Positions 32,936-45,239 are shown, numbered from the stretch's first letter. The stretch: 64,000 nt of DNA from Heterobilharzia americana (GCA_944470555.2 OX104127.1:161671276-161735275), one strand, 5' to 3'. Notes: a model not told the origin generated them from the sequence alone. Made by a program: numbers and translations.

Positions 32936-33890
32936 CTGGTCAACTGTTAGTAAATCGCACTATATGCAGCGCTGGAAAATTATTCAAATGATTTTTAACG
33001 TTTAAGTTTGCTATGGACTGGTGAGCAGTGATGGCTTTATTCATCTTTGTAGCATAGCTGGTGTCTGAAAGAGTGGATATATTTAAAAGTCATAGAGTAT
33101 TACGTAAACGAAATATACCAACGTTTATCTATTAAAAGGATAGGGATATGCATTATACGTGTCATCAAAATGTGATATCATTAGACTCGATTAGAGCCGA
33201 TAGTGATATATAATAGCAACTAACTATAAAGTCTGGGGAAATATAGACTTTCAGATTGAAGTTCACAAGACAACTTCATTCAGGACAATAGTAACAATTA
33301 TGACCTGAAATAAATATTTAGATACTATCAAGATTCTGCTTGAAATTGATGGATGTGGTACACATGGTTTCATGCCCTGGATTCATCTTAACTGACTGTT
33401 AAATTTATCACTATAAGACATTAAGTAGCCAAAAGCGCCAATCGTATAACAAAGAGGAAGTGTGAGAAAACTAGAGTTGATTTAAAATAACTATAGTTGC
33501 TGATAGAAAGGATAGTAAGTAAATAGGGAAGATTTAAATGTTCAACATTTTTGAAAACTGAATAAATATCCTTCAAACTGTGATCTATTTCAAACTGAAT
33601 AACTTTTAGAAGTAGAGCTTAAATAAAGTTATTGAGTTTACAAGAATAATAAAACGATAGATAAGTGGGTAATTTAATAAAAATTTGAAGCAAATTATAC
33701 ACATGACCAAACCTACAAAAACTCCCTTTAAGCAACAATTTCGATACCACCACAATTAGTTGTTTATTACACGAGTAAAACAAATTATTTAGTATAATTG
33801 GTTTAATTGAAAAGTATTTATAGAGTTTTACAAAGTCAAATCACTCATTACTGGATATTCATGTAGAATTTTGAAGTGATAGCAACGCTT
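32936..33890. other. No feature recognised
   Basis: AT-rich, no repeat family or exon recognised. Confidence 0.45.
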
Positions 33891-33892
33891 GT

Positions 33893-35220
33893 CCGTTTGG
33901 TGGTTAACAGCAGAATCCAAAACACGTGTTTCTCTCTGTTCAGGACTCATCAATCTGATGTACTGATGCTTCAACACTACGGAATACCAAAACCTTTATC
34001 AACCTCATTCAACAGCTATATGAGGAAGCCACATGCCAAGTAATTCACAATGGAAAGCTCAGTGATGCCTTCGAAGTGAAGATGGGAGTGAAACAAGGCC
34101 GTCTACTATCACCCATGATATTACTGATTGTAGTGGACTGGATCATGTTTCAAACAGTGAGGAGCGCAAAGGGGGGGATACAATGGTTGGACCGCGGAAA
34201 AGATCCTAGAAGATTTGGATTTCGCCAACGATGACTTGTGTCTAATGTCACACAAAGTCGAAGATGTAAAGGTAAATACTGACAAGTTGACAGAGGAGGC
34301 GAGGTAGTGAAGACTTGACTTCAAGTGAATATAGAGAAGACAGAGGTGATGAAGATACCCAGCCAACAACTCCAACAACAACAAGTTCCAATCACCATGA
34401 ACAGGAGAAACTTAAAAGAAGTAGCCTCTTCCACCTACACCTATCTAGGCAGAGTAGCACTGTTTCAACTACAGGCGGCACAGGCACAGACGAGGATGTC
34501 AAAGTCAGACGGGATCGGAAAAGCAAGACAGGCGTTGATTAGTCTGAAACCAGTGTGGAGATCTGCTTCACTGCACTCAGCACAAAGTGTGAACAAGATC
34601 CAGATTTTCAACACCACGTCGGTGAAGTCAATGCTGCTATTTGATGGTTCAGAGACTTGACGCATCACGAAAGGGATTTCCAATAAACTACACATATTCA
34701 TCAACAACTGCCTACGATGGCTCGATTCTAAAGCTCAGACGGCCAGAATATTAGGAATAAGCAACAAGGAACTCACTGTGTCTGACAACGAACCAATGAA
34801 GCAAGAACCTATCACTCAACAAATATGCACTGGAAGGATGTGGAGATGGATTGAGTTGGGCATATACTGAGAAGGCTGACTGGAGACATCACTTGTCAGG
34901 GAAGGCCGTCCAGTGGAATCCCGATGGGAAGCGACAAGTTGTGTGTCGGAGGGTGACATGTAAGAGATAGTGCAATGAGGAAACGAGAGCTTGTGGGCTG
35001 TGGTGTAGCCAGGTTCGGAAGATTTCAGCGAACAGTTCGCATTAAAGACGTGCTACTGAAGCTCTATGTTCCATTAGGTACCCAAGGGACAAATAATAAT
35101 AATCTGATGTACCCTCATCCCAATGAGTGATGTTGTTCCCATTGAGACTTGAAATCATTACCCATCACTTGAAGCCTAAGCGACACCCATTAGGTTAACG
35201 GGGCACGACACCAAATTCTT
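33893..35220 (-). mobile_element. S1 retroposon interrupted by an RTE copy
   Basis: Left part 33893-33963 (GTGGTTAACAGCAGAATCC to the ribozyme) and right part 35113-35220 (CCAATGAGTGATGTTGTTCCC, reversed tRNA-like head). Ribozyme core TTGATGA...GAAAC is decayed. The RTE entered close to stem I. Confidence 0.82.
33964..35100 (+). mobile_element. RTE-like LINE with 12 bp target-site duplication
   Basis: Flanked by AATCTGATGTAC at 33952-33963 and 35101-35112. Starts at RT motif A/B spacer (LQHYGIPKPLSTSFNSY, frame-shifted), then NGKLSDAFEVKMGVKQG, ILLIVVDWIM, FANDDLCLMS, NIEKTEVMKIPSQQLQQQQ and STYTYLGRVALFQLQ. Ends with GGGACAAATAATAAT. Frameshifts present. Confidence 0.9.
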
Positions 35221-35224
35221 GTGC

Positions 35225-35600
35225 AACGGGTATCAGGTGTTATTGTTCTGATACTTGTAGTTTCCTGTCCCAATCGTAAGTCGAATAGCTCAACTCCAAT
35301 AGTAACACAATTTTCAAAACACTAACTCATAATAGCAGACTTCGTTTATACTTGTGCAGCAAGAAAAACTTGGTGGTTTGTGTACTATACATTTGGTACT
35401 GACAAATTTCTTTTGATGCTAGATTATGTTTAAAACAAATACTCCAATGGTTACAGCAAGTTATCGGAGATACACAGAATGAATAAAGGAAGCATGTCAT
35501 TATTATCTAGTTTATAACGTATTATCATCTACAAACAAAGTAAATGATGAGCAGTACATAGTCAGTCTGATAGAGTCATGATTTGGGAAACTGGTAATTA
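35225..35600. other. Mostly unassigned
   Basis: The first 25 bases (TGTGCAACGGGTATCAGG) continue the S1 flank seen at 63790. Nothing else recognised. Confidence 0.4.
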
Positions 35601-35730
35601 CTGATATGAGGCAATGATTGAGGGCGAAATGGCAATCTGGATAGCAGGCAGCATGATAAGAACTAGACGTTTAAGATTGCCGGTCTGGCGCTCTACCAGC
35701 TCAGCTACGATACCTAGCATGCACAATGCG
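35600..35730 (-). mobile_element. S4-like tRNA-like element
   Basis: Reverse complement reads GTATCGTAGCTGAGCTGGTAG, a tRNA-like A box, next to the S4 end GCAATGATTGAGGGCGAAATGG. Confidence 0.65.
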
Positions 35731-35764
35731 TAACTATCCGTTCACCGCAATCATACTACCTACC

Positions 35765-36200
35765 TAATGATTGACAAACCTCTCACATAAGTGCATCGGT
35801 TCAAATTGTCACACTTCCCAGAACAGATGGATAGAAAAAGGGTAATATCAGAGTGGACAAAGTTGTGTAGGAGAATAGGCAATCTGAAGATAAGGGCTAG
35901 TGTAAATATTTAAGCTTTAGAAGATGTCAAGGAGTGAATACATTTGCACCACTGCCACAGATTTTCAGCCATATCACTCACAGTCATCTCTAAATCACTG
36001 ATTTCTGTCCTTCTGGGAACCCCAGCCAGCTAGTCAACATGGCTGTGACCAGCAATCAGAGATTTCACTGACTAATCCTATATCTTGGTCTGTTCACCCT
36101 GAACCCTCTTCTAACCTAATCCACCTTCCCCTAGCATTGCATGATAAGATAGGCAGTGGCTCGGCATGTGCATATGCTCGAACTACCTACCTTATCAGGA
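35765..36200 (-). mobile_element. LINE-C 3' UTR relic
   Basis: Minus strand; shares AATATTTAAGCTTTAGAAGATG and CAGATTTTCAGCCATATC with the other LINE-C 3' regions, ending near GCTCGGCATGTGCATATGCTC. Confidence 0.7.
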
Positions 36201-37044
36201 CTTCTTCTCCTAATTTCAATGGAGTTGAATTAAGGAGATAAACAGTTATTGATATAGAGTGATATCAATTTGCTAAATCATAGTTATTTCAGATAGTTCT
36301 AACAGAACAACCAATACGACGCTCCATCTCTCTAATTCAGATTCATTGAGGTTCAGATGAAAAGTTTTAGCTGGGCAAATCATGTGATTACCAGTTCATA
36401 GCCTTCAACCACCTAGGTTTTCAACTCACCTTCAGACATTAACCCTTATTATAAAATATATACTTATTACCGCAATCATAGCTATTATCCTACATTTCAA
36501 CTCTTAATAATGATAGTATTCTTAAATAATATGGTAAATATTGAAATATGTGGGTATAGTACACTTTATTCTGATGTTATTCAAAATGTATATCACATTA
36601 TTTGTCTAACTTATAAATTATTCATACACCATAAAGTTAGCATAATCTAACCCTTATTTGAAATATAATATATAAGTATAATAGTATAATTTACTGGATG
36701 ACATTTTATAGGCAATTTATTTCATATATTTACGAAACTTAATATGATTATGAGTAATATATTCTTCTGAAAAAAAAAAATAATTATCCAACAGGATTCA
36801 GTTATAATATACTACAAACTATTCTCAGTAGTCATCTGTATAGCATCATAATGAGGTAGAAGTTGTAATGCACTTAAGCAATTATCTACACACACACACT
36901 TTTAAATATCAATTGAAAGTAGATGTTTATCATACTAAGTGATTTGAGAAATAAAATGAAGAGGGAACTCTATGGTTTTTGATGTCAGAAACATCTGTAA
37001 TTATTAATACTACTAAAAGTAATATCTTTATGCATTAAATTTGT
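36201..37044. other. No clear feature
   Basis: A faint S4-like trace (TTTTCAACTCACCTTCAGACA) near 36420; the rest is AT-rich with an A10 run near 36771. Confidence 0.4.
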
Positions 37045-37330
37045 TTTTCATCATGGATTGATATCAGTTGGAGAACCATGAGAAATCTGAAAGCATTGAA
37101 CAGCTACTTTGTCCTAGTATAGGATCCCATCAGGTCTCGAACCTACGACCTTTGAATTTCATGGCTACTCATTCGATCGATATCTAATAGTTCACATTTC
37201 ATACTTTTGTTAGTTCATGGTATTATGCAACCTCCATCTAATGTCGTCGTTGAGTAATTATCTTCATGTTTGACTTAGTTTGACCTACCAGTCACAACTT
37301 TGCATCAAAACTTCAAAAATTACCTCCTCA
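37045..37330 (-). mobile_element. S2 retroposon, decayed
   Basis: Minus strand: ATCATGGATTGATATCAGTTGG, ribozyme remnant (GGAC then AAAG), reversed B box GGTCTCGAACC, then the S2 leading segment to 37330. Confidence 0.72.
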
Positions 37331-37640
37331 ACGAAAGTTTCTAATGACCATTAGAATAATTCAATCTGGAGGTTTACGAGGATTTATTGACTGATCTTAG
37401 ATTGACATTTATCATGAAGTATGCAATGATAAGGTATTATAGTCTTCATTGTGATGAAAATCGAGTTTTAACTTGGGTCTTCACGTTTCAGTCAAACTCA
37501 GTCTAAGAATTTGCTAGAAATTAAACAGTTACAAGCTATTTTACACAATATACACTTAGACAAACTAGTTAACAATTATATGGAAGTGAAAACGAAGACA
37601 GATAATATGAGGATGAGATCAACATATTCCATAAGGTCAT

Positions 37641-38860
37641 CTTATTGAAAGCTCTCTACTCGAACGCTTGTGGGCATGTTAGAACGTATGGTGAGATGTC
37701 CGGGGAACTATGCTCATCGACAAAAGTCTGTCAAGGATGCCCACTATCTCCATTTTTATTCAATTTCGTCATAGATATTCTTATGAAGATCACCCTGTCG
37801 TCACCCAGTTAAACAGACGTTGACCTAATCACGGCAGAATTTTCGTTAGACCTAGAATATGCAGATGACATAGTCATGTTAGGTGAAGACGCTGACAAGA
37901 TGCAGAGTTTTCTGAACACTTTGAGTGTCAATCTGAGAATGGTTGGGATGCAGTTCTCACCACCCAAGTGCAACTTTTTACTCCAGCACTGATCTTCAGC
38001 GGCACCACGGCTAACATTAGAGAGTGAAGTGATTGGGTGTGTCGACCACTTCACTTATATGAGAAGTAACATCAGTCCTGGTGGGTCAGTTGCCGATGAA
38101 ATCTCTGCATGGATACAAAAGGCTCGATTGGCTTTTGCCAACTTGCGCCACCTAGGGCGCCGCCGTGATATTCGTTTGTCTATTAAGGTTTGCGTGTACT
38201 GCACAGCAGTCCGTTCTCTTCTACTATATGGCTGTGAAACATGGCTATTGAAAGTGGAAGATATGAGAAGGCTTCAAGTGTTTGACCACCGTTGTCTTCG
38301 TAGTATTGTATAGACCGTATTCCATGGTGTCACCATGTGAGTAATACAAAAGTCAGGTATAGAGTTTTAGTGAGTAGAGGTTATGAACCTTCATCGACTG
38401 GGATAGTTGGGACAAGTACTACGTATGCCTAGTCACCGATTACCTCGTCACACAATCTTGGTAGAAGTAGGTCCAGACTGCAAAAAGGCTCGAGGTGGCC
38501 AGACTAAAACATGACAGCAATGTATGGAGTCTGACTGTTGGTTTGAACCATGTGGGACGATGCAGACTAGGTGGTTGGGGTCCAAAGGACAAGAGGAACC
38601 AGTGGTTGGAGACTAGGGTATATGGCTGAGAAGCGATATCAGTGACACACATTATTCTCATTTTAACGACGCTATACTGAATCTCACCATTTTGTCATTC
38701 TTCCTTTCTTTCTTCTCGTACTTTATATTTCTTATGACTGAATTTTCTTATCTTCATCTTTCACCTCACTACCTTCCCACTTGATATAAGGTGTGGCGAC
38801 TGGGACCCTTACGCAGTAATGCCTGGTCCTATGTTGATATTGATGATGATGATGATGATG
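37641..38860 (+). mobile_element. LINE-B with 10 bp target-site duplication
   Basis: Flanked by ATAAGGTCAT at 37631-37640 and 38861-38870. Encodes CQGCPLSPFLFNFVIDILM (RT motif B), LEYADDIVMLGEDADKMQ with an intact YADD box, then EVIGCVDHFTYMRSNISPGG, ARLAFANLRHLGRRRDIRLS, LLLYGCETWLL and VFDHRCLRSI. Stops and frameshifts occur after 38310. 3' UTR and GAT tail complete. 5'-truncated within the RT. Confidence 0.9.
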
Positions 38861-38870
38861 ATAAGGTCAT

Positions 38871-39580
38871 GGATTACTACTTTCTGATTAAAAGTAGACA
38901 ATTAGTATAAATGGAATAAATGATAAGCCGATTATGTATACACACTAATAAAGGAATCGTAAAGAAATAACGTATAACCTTTCTTCATAGGAAATAGAAT
39001 AACTAACCTACTAAGCTTTATATCTATACATTTTTAGTTAGTTGGAATAAATATTTCATGTCTGATATCAATGTGAAAATAATTCAGATAAACAAAGACA
39101 AGAGAAATATAACCTTAACCGATTGTTATTACAAAGTTTTAAATGGATAATCTTCTGTCTAGCTTACTTTATTGATATGAATTCAAGTTCATCTATTAGT
39201 TGAACAAATTTTATTCGAATCATTTAATCATTTTATAAAGTAGTATATTGAATAAATCCTTAAAAAAAAAAGAATTAACTAAGTATATAAATACTTTATA
39301 TTAAATTGAATTCCATAGCTAATTATTCTTATTTCATCTTACAATGAAATGGCCTTAAGCTGAAAAGAAACAGGTCAAAATATATTGAAATCATTCACCG
39401 TATCTTCTTTTAATATAAATATGTACATACAAAATTAATGTCTTGTTAACACTTATTCTATTTATTCAAATTATTATGAATATTATTTAGAGTAAATGAG
39501 AACTGAAAAAATTAAAAGATAATGAATATTAGTACCATACTTAACAGTTTGTTAATTAGTTGAAAGGAATCGATTTACAC
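38871..39580. other. No feature recognised
   Basis: Strongly AT-rich sequence between LINE-B and S3 remnants. Confidence 0.45.
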
Positions 39581-39584
39581 TTAA

Positions 39585-39785
39585 GTTTTGATGCCTATTG
39601 AAACTTGCTAACAAGGTGTATTTTCAGTCTCCAGGGAACTGATATCCCCCTTAAAGATTTGAACTTACGTCACCCGCGTCTACATTGATTGATTACTAAA
39701 GAGTAATCAATCTCATATTGTCTATTCTTGAGTGTTGACCTATTCCTACTAATCATTTTCCAATGTGGTCACAAATAAAGGAGAT
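39585..39785 (-). mobile_element. S3 retroposon remnant
   Basis: TGCTAACAAGGTGTATTTTCAG, GGGAACTGATATCCCCC and a reversed box GATTTGAACTTACGTCACCC align with S3; then the S3 outer arm (CAATCTCATATTGTCTATTC). Ribozyme lost. Confidence 0.6.
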
Positions 39786-39794
39786 TTATCATCA

Positions 39795-40262
39795 TGGTGC
39801 TTATGTATGGCTCAGAGACTTGGTGGGTTACAAAAAGGATTCCCAACAAACTACACATATTCATCAACAACTGCCTACGCCGGCTCGATTCTGAAGCTCA
39901 GATGACCAGAATAATAAGAATAAGCAACAAGGAACTGTGGCAACGAACTAGCCAAGAACCTATCTCTCAACAAATATGCACTGGAAGGAAGTGGAGATGG
40001 ATTGGATTGGCCATTCACTGAGAAGACCATTCGGGGACATCACGCTTCAGGCCAGTTGCTCAAGTGGAACACGCATGGAAAACAACGAGTTGCGCGTCCG
40101 AAGCTAGGTTGACATGGAGGAGATTGTGTGAGGAAGAAATGAGAGCTTGTGGGCTGTCGTGGAACCAAGTTCAAAAGAATACAGAGAAGAGAGTGGAATG
40201 GAGACGTGCTACTGCATCCCTACGTTCCATTAGGAACCCAAGGGACAAATAACAATAATAAT
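39795..40262 (+). mobile_element. RTE-like LINE, short 3' copy
   Basis: MYGSETWWVTKRIPNKLHIFINNCLRRLDSEAQM, SNKELWQRTSQEPISQQICTGRKWRWI, then RRLCEEEMRACGLSWNQVQK and RRATASLRSIRNPRDK; tail AATAACAATAATAAT. Only one frameshift separates the two frames. Confidence 0.88.
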
Positions 40263-40274
40263 GGTGCATTTTAA

Positions 40275-40415
40275 AGGATGTTAGCTAATTGGAGGCAATC
40301 ATTAGGGAAATCTTGGAGCTAGGTTATGTGTTTTTTGGGACTCTTCAGTAAGGTGCACCTGTAACCTCGAGGGTAATGATATCCAACCTAGTGTTTTAGT
40401 CAGCTAACCAGCAAA
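40275..40415 (-). mobile_element. S3 retroposon, decayed
   Basis: GATGTTAGCTAATTGGAGGC to the reversed head. Ribozyme core remnant CTGAAGA without GAAA. Confidence 0.6.
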
Positions 40416-40611
40416 ATGTTATAAAAGTACATCAAACTTTAGGAAGTAATACATCGAAAAATAATCCAAAAATTAAAACGAATTGTATAGTCAGTGATAA
40501 ACGCATAGAGTAGAAAGAAAAGTGATTGAATACCACATAAATTACAGTAAGACAAACAGTTGAAGTTGCCACACTTCAAAAGTAATATGTATAGAAGAAA
40601 TGGATAAGGTA

Positions 40612-40955
40612 GTATATAACACGGACTGACATCAATTGGGGAACCACTGACAATCTGCGAGCACTGAACAGCTATTCCGTCCTTGTACACGACTTCTCAG
40701 CAGTATGCACTCATGACCTGGTTAGGGGTTGAACTGAGTACCTGCAGGTTTCATGGAGAACGCGTTAACCATTCAGCCATTGGGTCGGAATTCACTTGTC
40801 CATAGTTTCAAACTTCTGTAAATTCACAATATAGCGGGAATATCATCCAAGGTCTTCAGTTGGTATCCGCTTCTCTTTCGACTAGTTGACCCCAAAGGTC
40901 ACGGCTTCTCATTAGAACTTAAAAATCCCCATTCATTTCAAAAATACATTACTGT
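40612..40955 (-). mobile_element. S2 retroposon, decayed ribozyme
   Basis: Minus strand: full S2 order including the outer segment GACCCCAAAGGTCACGGC. Ribozyme core CTGAGAA and GGAATAG, both mutated. Confidence 0.75.
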
Positions 40956-42495
40956 ATAGTGCTCAGTATTGATATGCTTCCAGATTTTCCTCTTTTGATA
41001 AGTAATTTAGATGCATTACTTAAGCTTTATATGCAAACAAAAACTTGGCAGAGCGTCGTCATAAAGACATGCATTGCAAAATGCAACTTAAGTGGGTATA
41101 GGTTACGCTAGGGCTTATGGTACTGACCACTCAAACCAATCTAGACGATACAGCGTTTCAATGTGAACTGGTCATCAAGTTCTTAAGTCAAAATAGGCAC
41201 TCCTCCCTCACAAGTTCTACTAGAAGCGAGTAATACTGTGAAGGCAATTAAATTATGGTGGATAATTTGAGGCTACATGTTGTCTACTTCTGACGGCCAT
41301 CTTTAGCACCAACAGATAGAACGAGACGGAGTCATACATGGTATAATTACTCTACAATAAGTATCCACAGATCTTGTCGGCGCCAAAGACGGCATATTGT
41401 AGTAATCGCCAGAAAGACATTGATATCTGTGCTGAGAGTTCTTCGACAATCTTTCATCAAGGTTGATACAACTTCTTGAATAAATAGTCAACGCGCTTAA
41501 CCATTTCACTCTTTAACTATAAAAAAGATGCCATGCAGTCGGCTTAAATTTGCTGCATGCGTAGCATACTGAGATTTTTGGTCATCCAATTTTGAAGACT
41601 ATGTACTTTCTTGGTTTCTTAATCTAGCAAAACTCATTTTTTCAAACGCTGTAGGATGAAGTCACTGTCTTCACTATATCTAATAAAAATCAAAAACAAA
41701 TATGGTACTGGTTACCAAAACAAGTGTAGTTACTATCGTTTTATACGAACGTTCCACAAACCTTGATATCCATTCGTCAGTTGTGGCAGATAACCTTCTT
41801 ATCGTGAGATAATGTATCTGGTCAACACTGTTTTCGCAGACGCCTCAACCAATGACGTTCAATGTTGTGTATATATATAAGAATATGTCTGGCAAAATAT
41901 AATGAAAGCCTGATCGTCCAAGGCTGAAATTCAATCAATCTTTATGAATATGGTATTTTCAAACTCCAATTAGGCATCAAGTGACTACTGACCCAAATAT
42001 TTTAGACACTTTCATTCAAAATGATTCTCTTACAGGTGTTGCAAACTGATTTCTCTATCTTCCTACAAACCGATATCATCAACGGTTGGGAATAATTTCA
42101 TCAGTACCCTTTGATACTTAAACTCCGACTGGTAACTCAGTTCACTAAACAAAAGACTCACCGACTAACAGCAATAAAGACTTCTGAAGATACACTTTCC
42201 AGTTCTGGTGTTTTTCGACTGTGATGGAAAACTACTTGTAAAAAAGGATTATAGTATCAAACTCTTCAGGTGTTGTGGCATCATCTATTTTGTTATGAGA
42301 CTAAATTAACTCTGTATAGCTTGATTTGTTGATAATCAAAATCAGAATGTTCGCAACAAATGTGGTGTAATTACACATATTCGAGTGTGCGCACTATATT
42401 CTACTTTTCAATTTATCAATTCAACGTTTACAAATATCGATTCAGTTGGATTTTGAGGGAGTTGTGAGGATTTGGAAATATTTCAAGTTATTATT
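40956..42495. other. No feature recognised
   Basis: 1.5 kb of less AT-biased sequence without stop-free frames over 70 codons. It could hide a very old element, but no domain motif was readable on either strand. Confidence 0.4.
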
Positions 42496-42496
42496 C

Positions 42497-42905
42497 ATTG
42501 TAGACTGACATCAGTTGGAGGAACAAAGAAAACCTGGGAGTACTGGACGGCTGTTTCGTCCAACTAGTATGGGACTACTGAGAAGTGCACACCTACGATC
42601 CCATCTGATGGTCGTGAGGAAAGTTACTCAACGATGATATTGGATGCTGGTTGAGCTATATCGTGAGCTAACAGAAGTTGGAAATATGGACCATTGGATT
42701 CTGACCCAGTAGCTAGCTCAATGGTAACGTGCGGGTCACGGAACCTGAAGGTCGCGGGTTCGATCCCTAAAGGGTGGGGTTGTGGGTGCGCAACGCTGAG
42801 GGGTCCCATACTGGGACGAAACAGCTGTCCAGTGCTCCCAGGCTTCTTTTGTTTCTCCAACTGATGTCAGTCTACGATGAATAACAACTTGAAATATCGA
42901 TTCAT
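42497..42905. mobile_element. S2 head-to-head pair
   Basis: Minus S2 3' half (42497-42600, ribozyme core CTCAGTA) joined to a plus S2 (about 42605-42905) with A-box region, B box GTCGCGGGTTCGATCCC and ribozyme. The plus ribozyme core is CTGAGGG with stem II GTCCC/GGGAC and stem I weakened (GCAACG/CAGTGC). Confidence 0.82.
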
Positions 42906-43929
42906 TTAACAAAGCGTTATAACATTCCATTATGAAAATTATAACAAGACATTTAATTGAACAAGATTACTTTCAATTAGATCTCACACTTCACTCTTCT
43001 GTACATAACTTTCAATCAGCCAGTCAAGTCAATTTGTAAATCAACGATAACAACGATACGGAGTGTCTAATTTACAATAATAAAATTAGTGGTAGTATCA
43101 ATGATAATATGAATGTTCAAAATAACACGGCGATGTAAACAGGCGTCCAGACAGACAGATAAAGTAGCTCAAACCTTGAAAAAGGACAATACGATTGCTT
43201 AATCCTGAAGGATGAAGATAGTGCGTAAAGAAAGTTTGAATGTCAATATACCAGTGAAGTGAAAAGACTGACAGAAATGAAATAAAGAAAAAAGGAAGAA
43301 GTACACTTTAAAAATTCATGAGTAAGGTTAGTCATTAAGTCTTCCATAGACAAGGTAGAGATAAAGGCTATACAAATTTCTTTTGAATACCCAGCTTCAG
43401 ACTCTTTATTTGAATTTCTATAGCCTCAGCTATGTATGAAAGGTAAGTTCGAACTCTATCGGAAAGGTTCTGTCGGATGCGGTAAATCATCACTTTGAAC
43501 ATTTTCGTTTTATCTACTCTGTGACCAGTATCATCAACTAACTAGATGTGACAAAACAGGGCTTCTTATAGATTTAATCTGTTCGTTTTCCAGTTACACA
43601 TGTAGGTGTTCGGTAACCTATCTAGTCGTACACCCAATATAACTGTCTACATAGGAGCAATGAAATTGGTAAGTACATATGGGGAAGTAACAAACCTAGG
43701 TAACTTGTCCTTCGTTTTTGATATGAAACAAATAGTCGACTAGAAAATAATAGACAGAGATTGACTGCATAAAAAGTTGCTCTAACGGTTCTCAATAGTC
43801 TATGAAATAGAATTTCAATAAGTATATTTCCATTGTTCGCTTACATACCTTGTTGTCACTTAACAAAGATTGAAGTGAAATATGTAGGTCTCGTCAATAT
43901 CGTCATACTGAATTCAATACCTTCTTATT
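42906..43929. other. No feature recognised
   Basis: Unassigned sequence between S2 and a LINE-B 3' end. Confidence 0.4.
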
Positions 43930-44075
43930 CCTCTTTTATTACTTTGAATCGATTCTTTTTTTATTTCGTTGTCTTCCATCCTAGTGTTTTATTACTTGCT
44001 GTGTTGACATGACATGTGGTAACTTGGACCATTACGCAGTAATGCCTGGTCCTATGTTGTTGTTGATGATGGTGA
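43930..44075 (+). mobile_element. LINE-B 3' tail fragment
   Basis: GGACCATTACGCAGTAATGCC, TGGTCCTATGTTGTTGTTGATG, tail turning into GAGGAGGAGGAGG. Confidence 0.72.
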
Positions 44076-44367
44076 GGAGGAGGAGGAGGAAGAGAAGGTT
44101 ACAATTCACTATGATTAAAGTATCCATTCCCAGAATAAATCAGAAATTTTCAAAGTAACTCGATTTTCTAGCATAGTTCAAGATGCGACATAACATAACA
44201 CATAACATATTACTCAAACTGAGATGTGAATAATAATTGACGAGTGAGATGGTAAGTTAACTGTAAGACACATTTCAAGTAAAATAGTGTACCTTAAGAC
44301 TCAATGTTTTACGATTATATTTACATTTATATAATTATCATTTGACTATCTGAGATAGCCGTAGTTT

Positions 44368-44561
44368 GTATGTAAGCCAGTCCTACAGGAGGTGAATCGC
44401 AGCCCGAATATCTCAGGGGTAAAGTCGCTGACTACAACACTGGGTGACATGGATTCTAATCTCAGACAGGACATCAGTTCCGTTGAAGTTGCAGATACAC
44501 CTTGCTGACGAGTGCCAAAAAGCACGAAATATAGATGAGGCAAGGCTTCCAACCAACTAAC
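44368..44561 (+). mobile_element. S3 monomer, 194 bp, with 13 bp target-site duplication
   Basis: Flanked by ATAGCCGTAGTTT at 44355-44367 and 44562-44574. The unit holds the A-box region (CCCGAATATCTCAGGGGTAAAG), a decayed B box (GGATTCTAATCTC), GACATCAGTTCCGTTGAAG, the hammerhead near the 3' end, and finishes CTTCCAACCAACTAAC with no A tail. Confidence 0.9.
44497..44550 (+). ncRNA. Hammerhead ribozyme (S3 type), cleavage site lost
   Basis: Core CTGACGA, stem II GTGC/GCAC, GAAA intact. The expected GTC is replaced (AGATGAGG), though stem I CCTTG/CAAGG still pairs. Confidence 0.65.
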
Positions 44562-44740
44562 ATAGCCGTAGTTTCGCAGACTAGTATTTATACTAGGTGA
44601 TGATTGAAAGTGAAATGAAAATATGGATAGAGACCGGACCTAGTAGATCAGTTGATAAAGTATCACATCAAAAACTTGGTGGTCGTTGGTTCAAATTTTC
44701 ATCTCACCTTCAATCATCACCTAGTATATAACACACTACA

Positions 44741-45239
44741 GAAAGATATTTTTCCTGCATGAACTCTATGTCTGTTTGCCTATCAAACAAGAGGATAGGA
44801 AAGAATCAAAGAAGGTTTGTGTTACTTTTTTTACCCTGGTTACGTATAATATCTATCATCTAGTGTGCTGCAGATTGGTTTTCTGAAAATAAATTTATAC
44901 TTTCAAAAAGGTCACCATTGTTATGCATTAAAGGTTTATAGAAATTAAGTCAGACTTTATAATTTATTACTTCTTTCATATTTGAGCATTAAATTAAGTT
45001 TTCCATTGTGAAATGACCTTTAAAAGTTTTAGAAAATTAAAGGATATGAACAGGTAATCTACTCATCATAAGGAGAAAATATTCGAAATGCTCGTTAATC
45101 AAATGAATTCAACTGATTAGATGAGATGCCCTCCAATTGTTTAGTATATTAAATTAAGTCATTTCTGATTCTCAAAATGGTAACTACTCAACAACAAACA
45201 AAAAAACTGAAGATGACAATCATTAGAAATGATGTTGAA
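44741..45239. other. No feature recognised
   Basis: Unassigned AT-rich sequence. Confidence 0.45.

Larger units (their letters stand above)
44345..44740 (+). mobile_element. S4 element split by an S3 insertion
   Basis: Outer arm at 44345-44367, resumed at 44575. Left inverted end TACTAGGTGATGATTGAAAG (44591-) and right end TTCAATCATCACCTAGTA (to about 44726) are complementary. Between them is a tRNA-like core with CTAGTAGATCAGTTGATAAAG and GGTCGTTGGTTCAA. Confidence 0.82.

Noticed and set aside
39795..40262. ATGGTGC as the target duplication of this RTE copy
   Set aside because: GTGCTT is also the normal RTE sequence at this point, so the match at the 5' side may be internal.
41303..41509. 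Possible very old transposon coding remnant
   Set aside because: No readable domain motif on either strand; would need a profile search.
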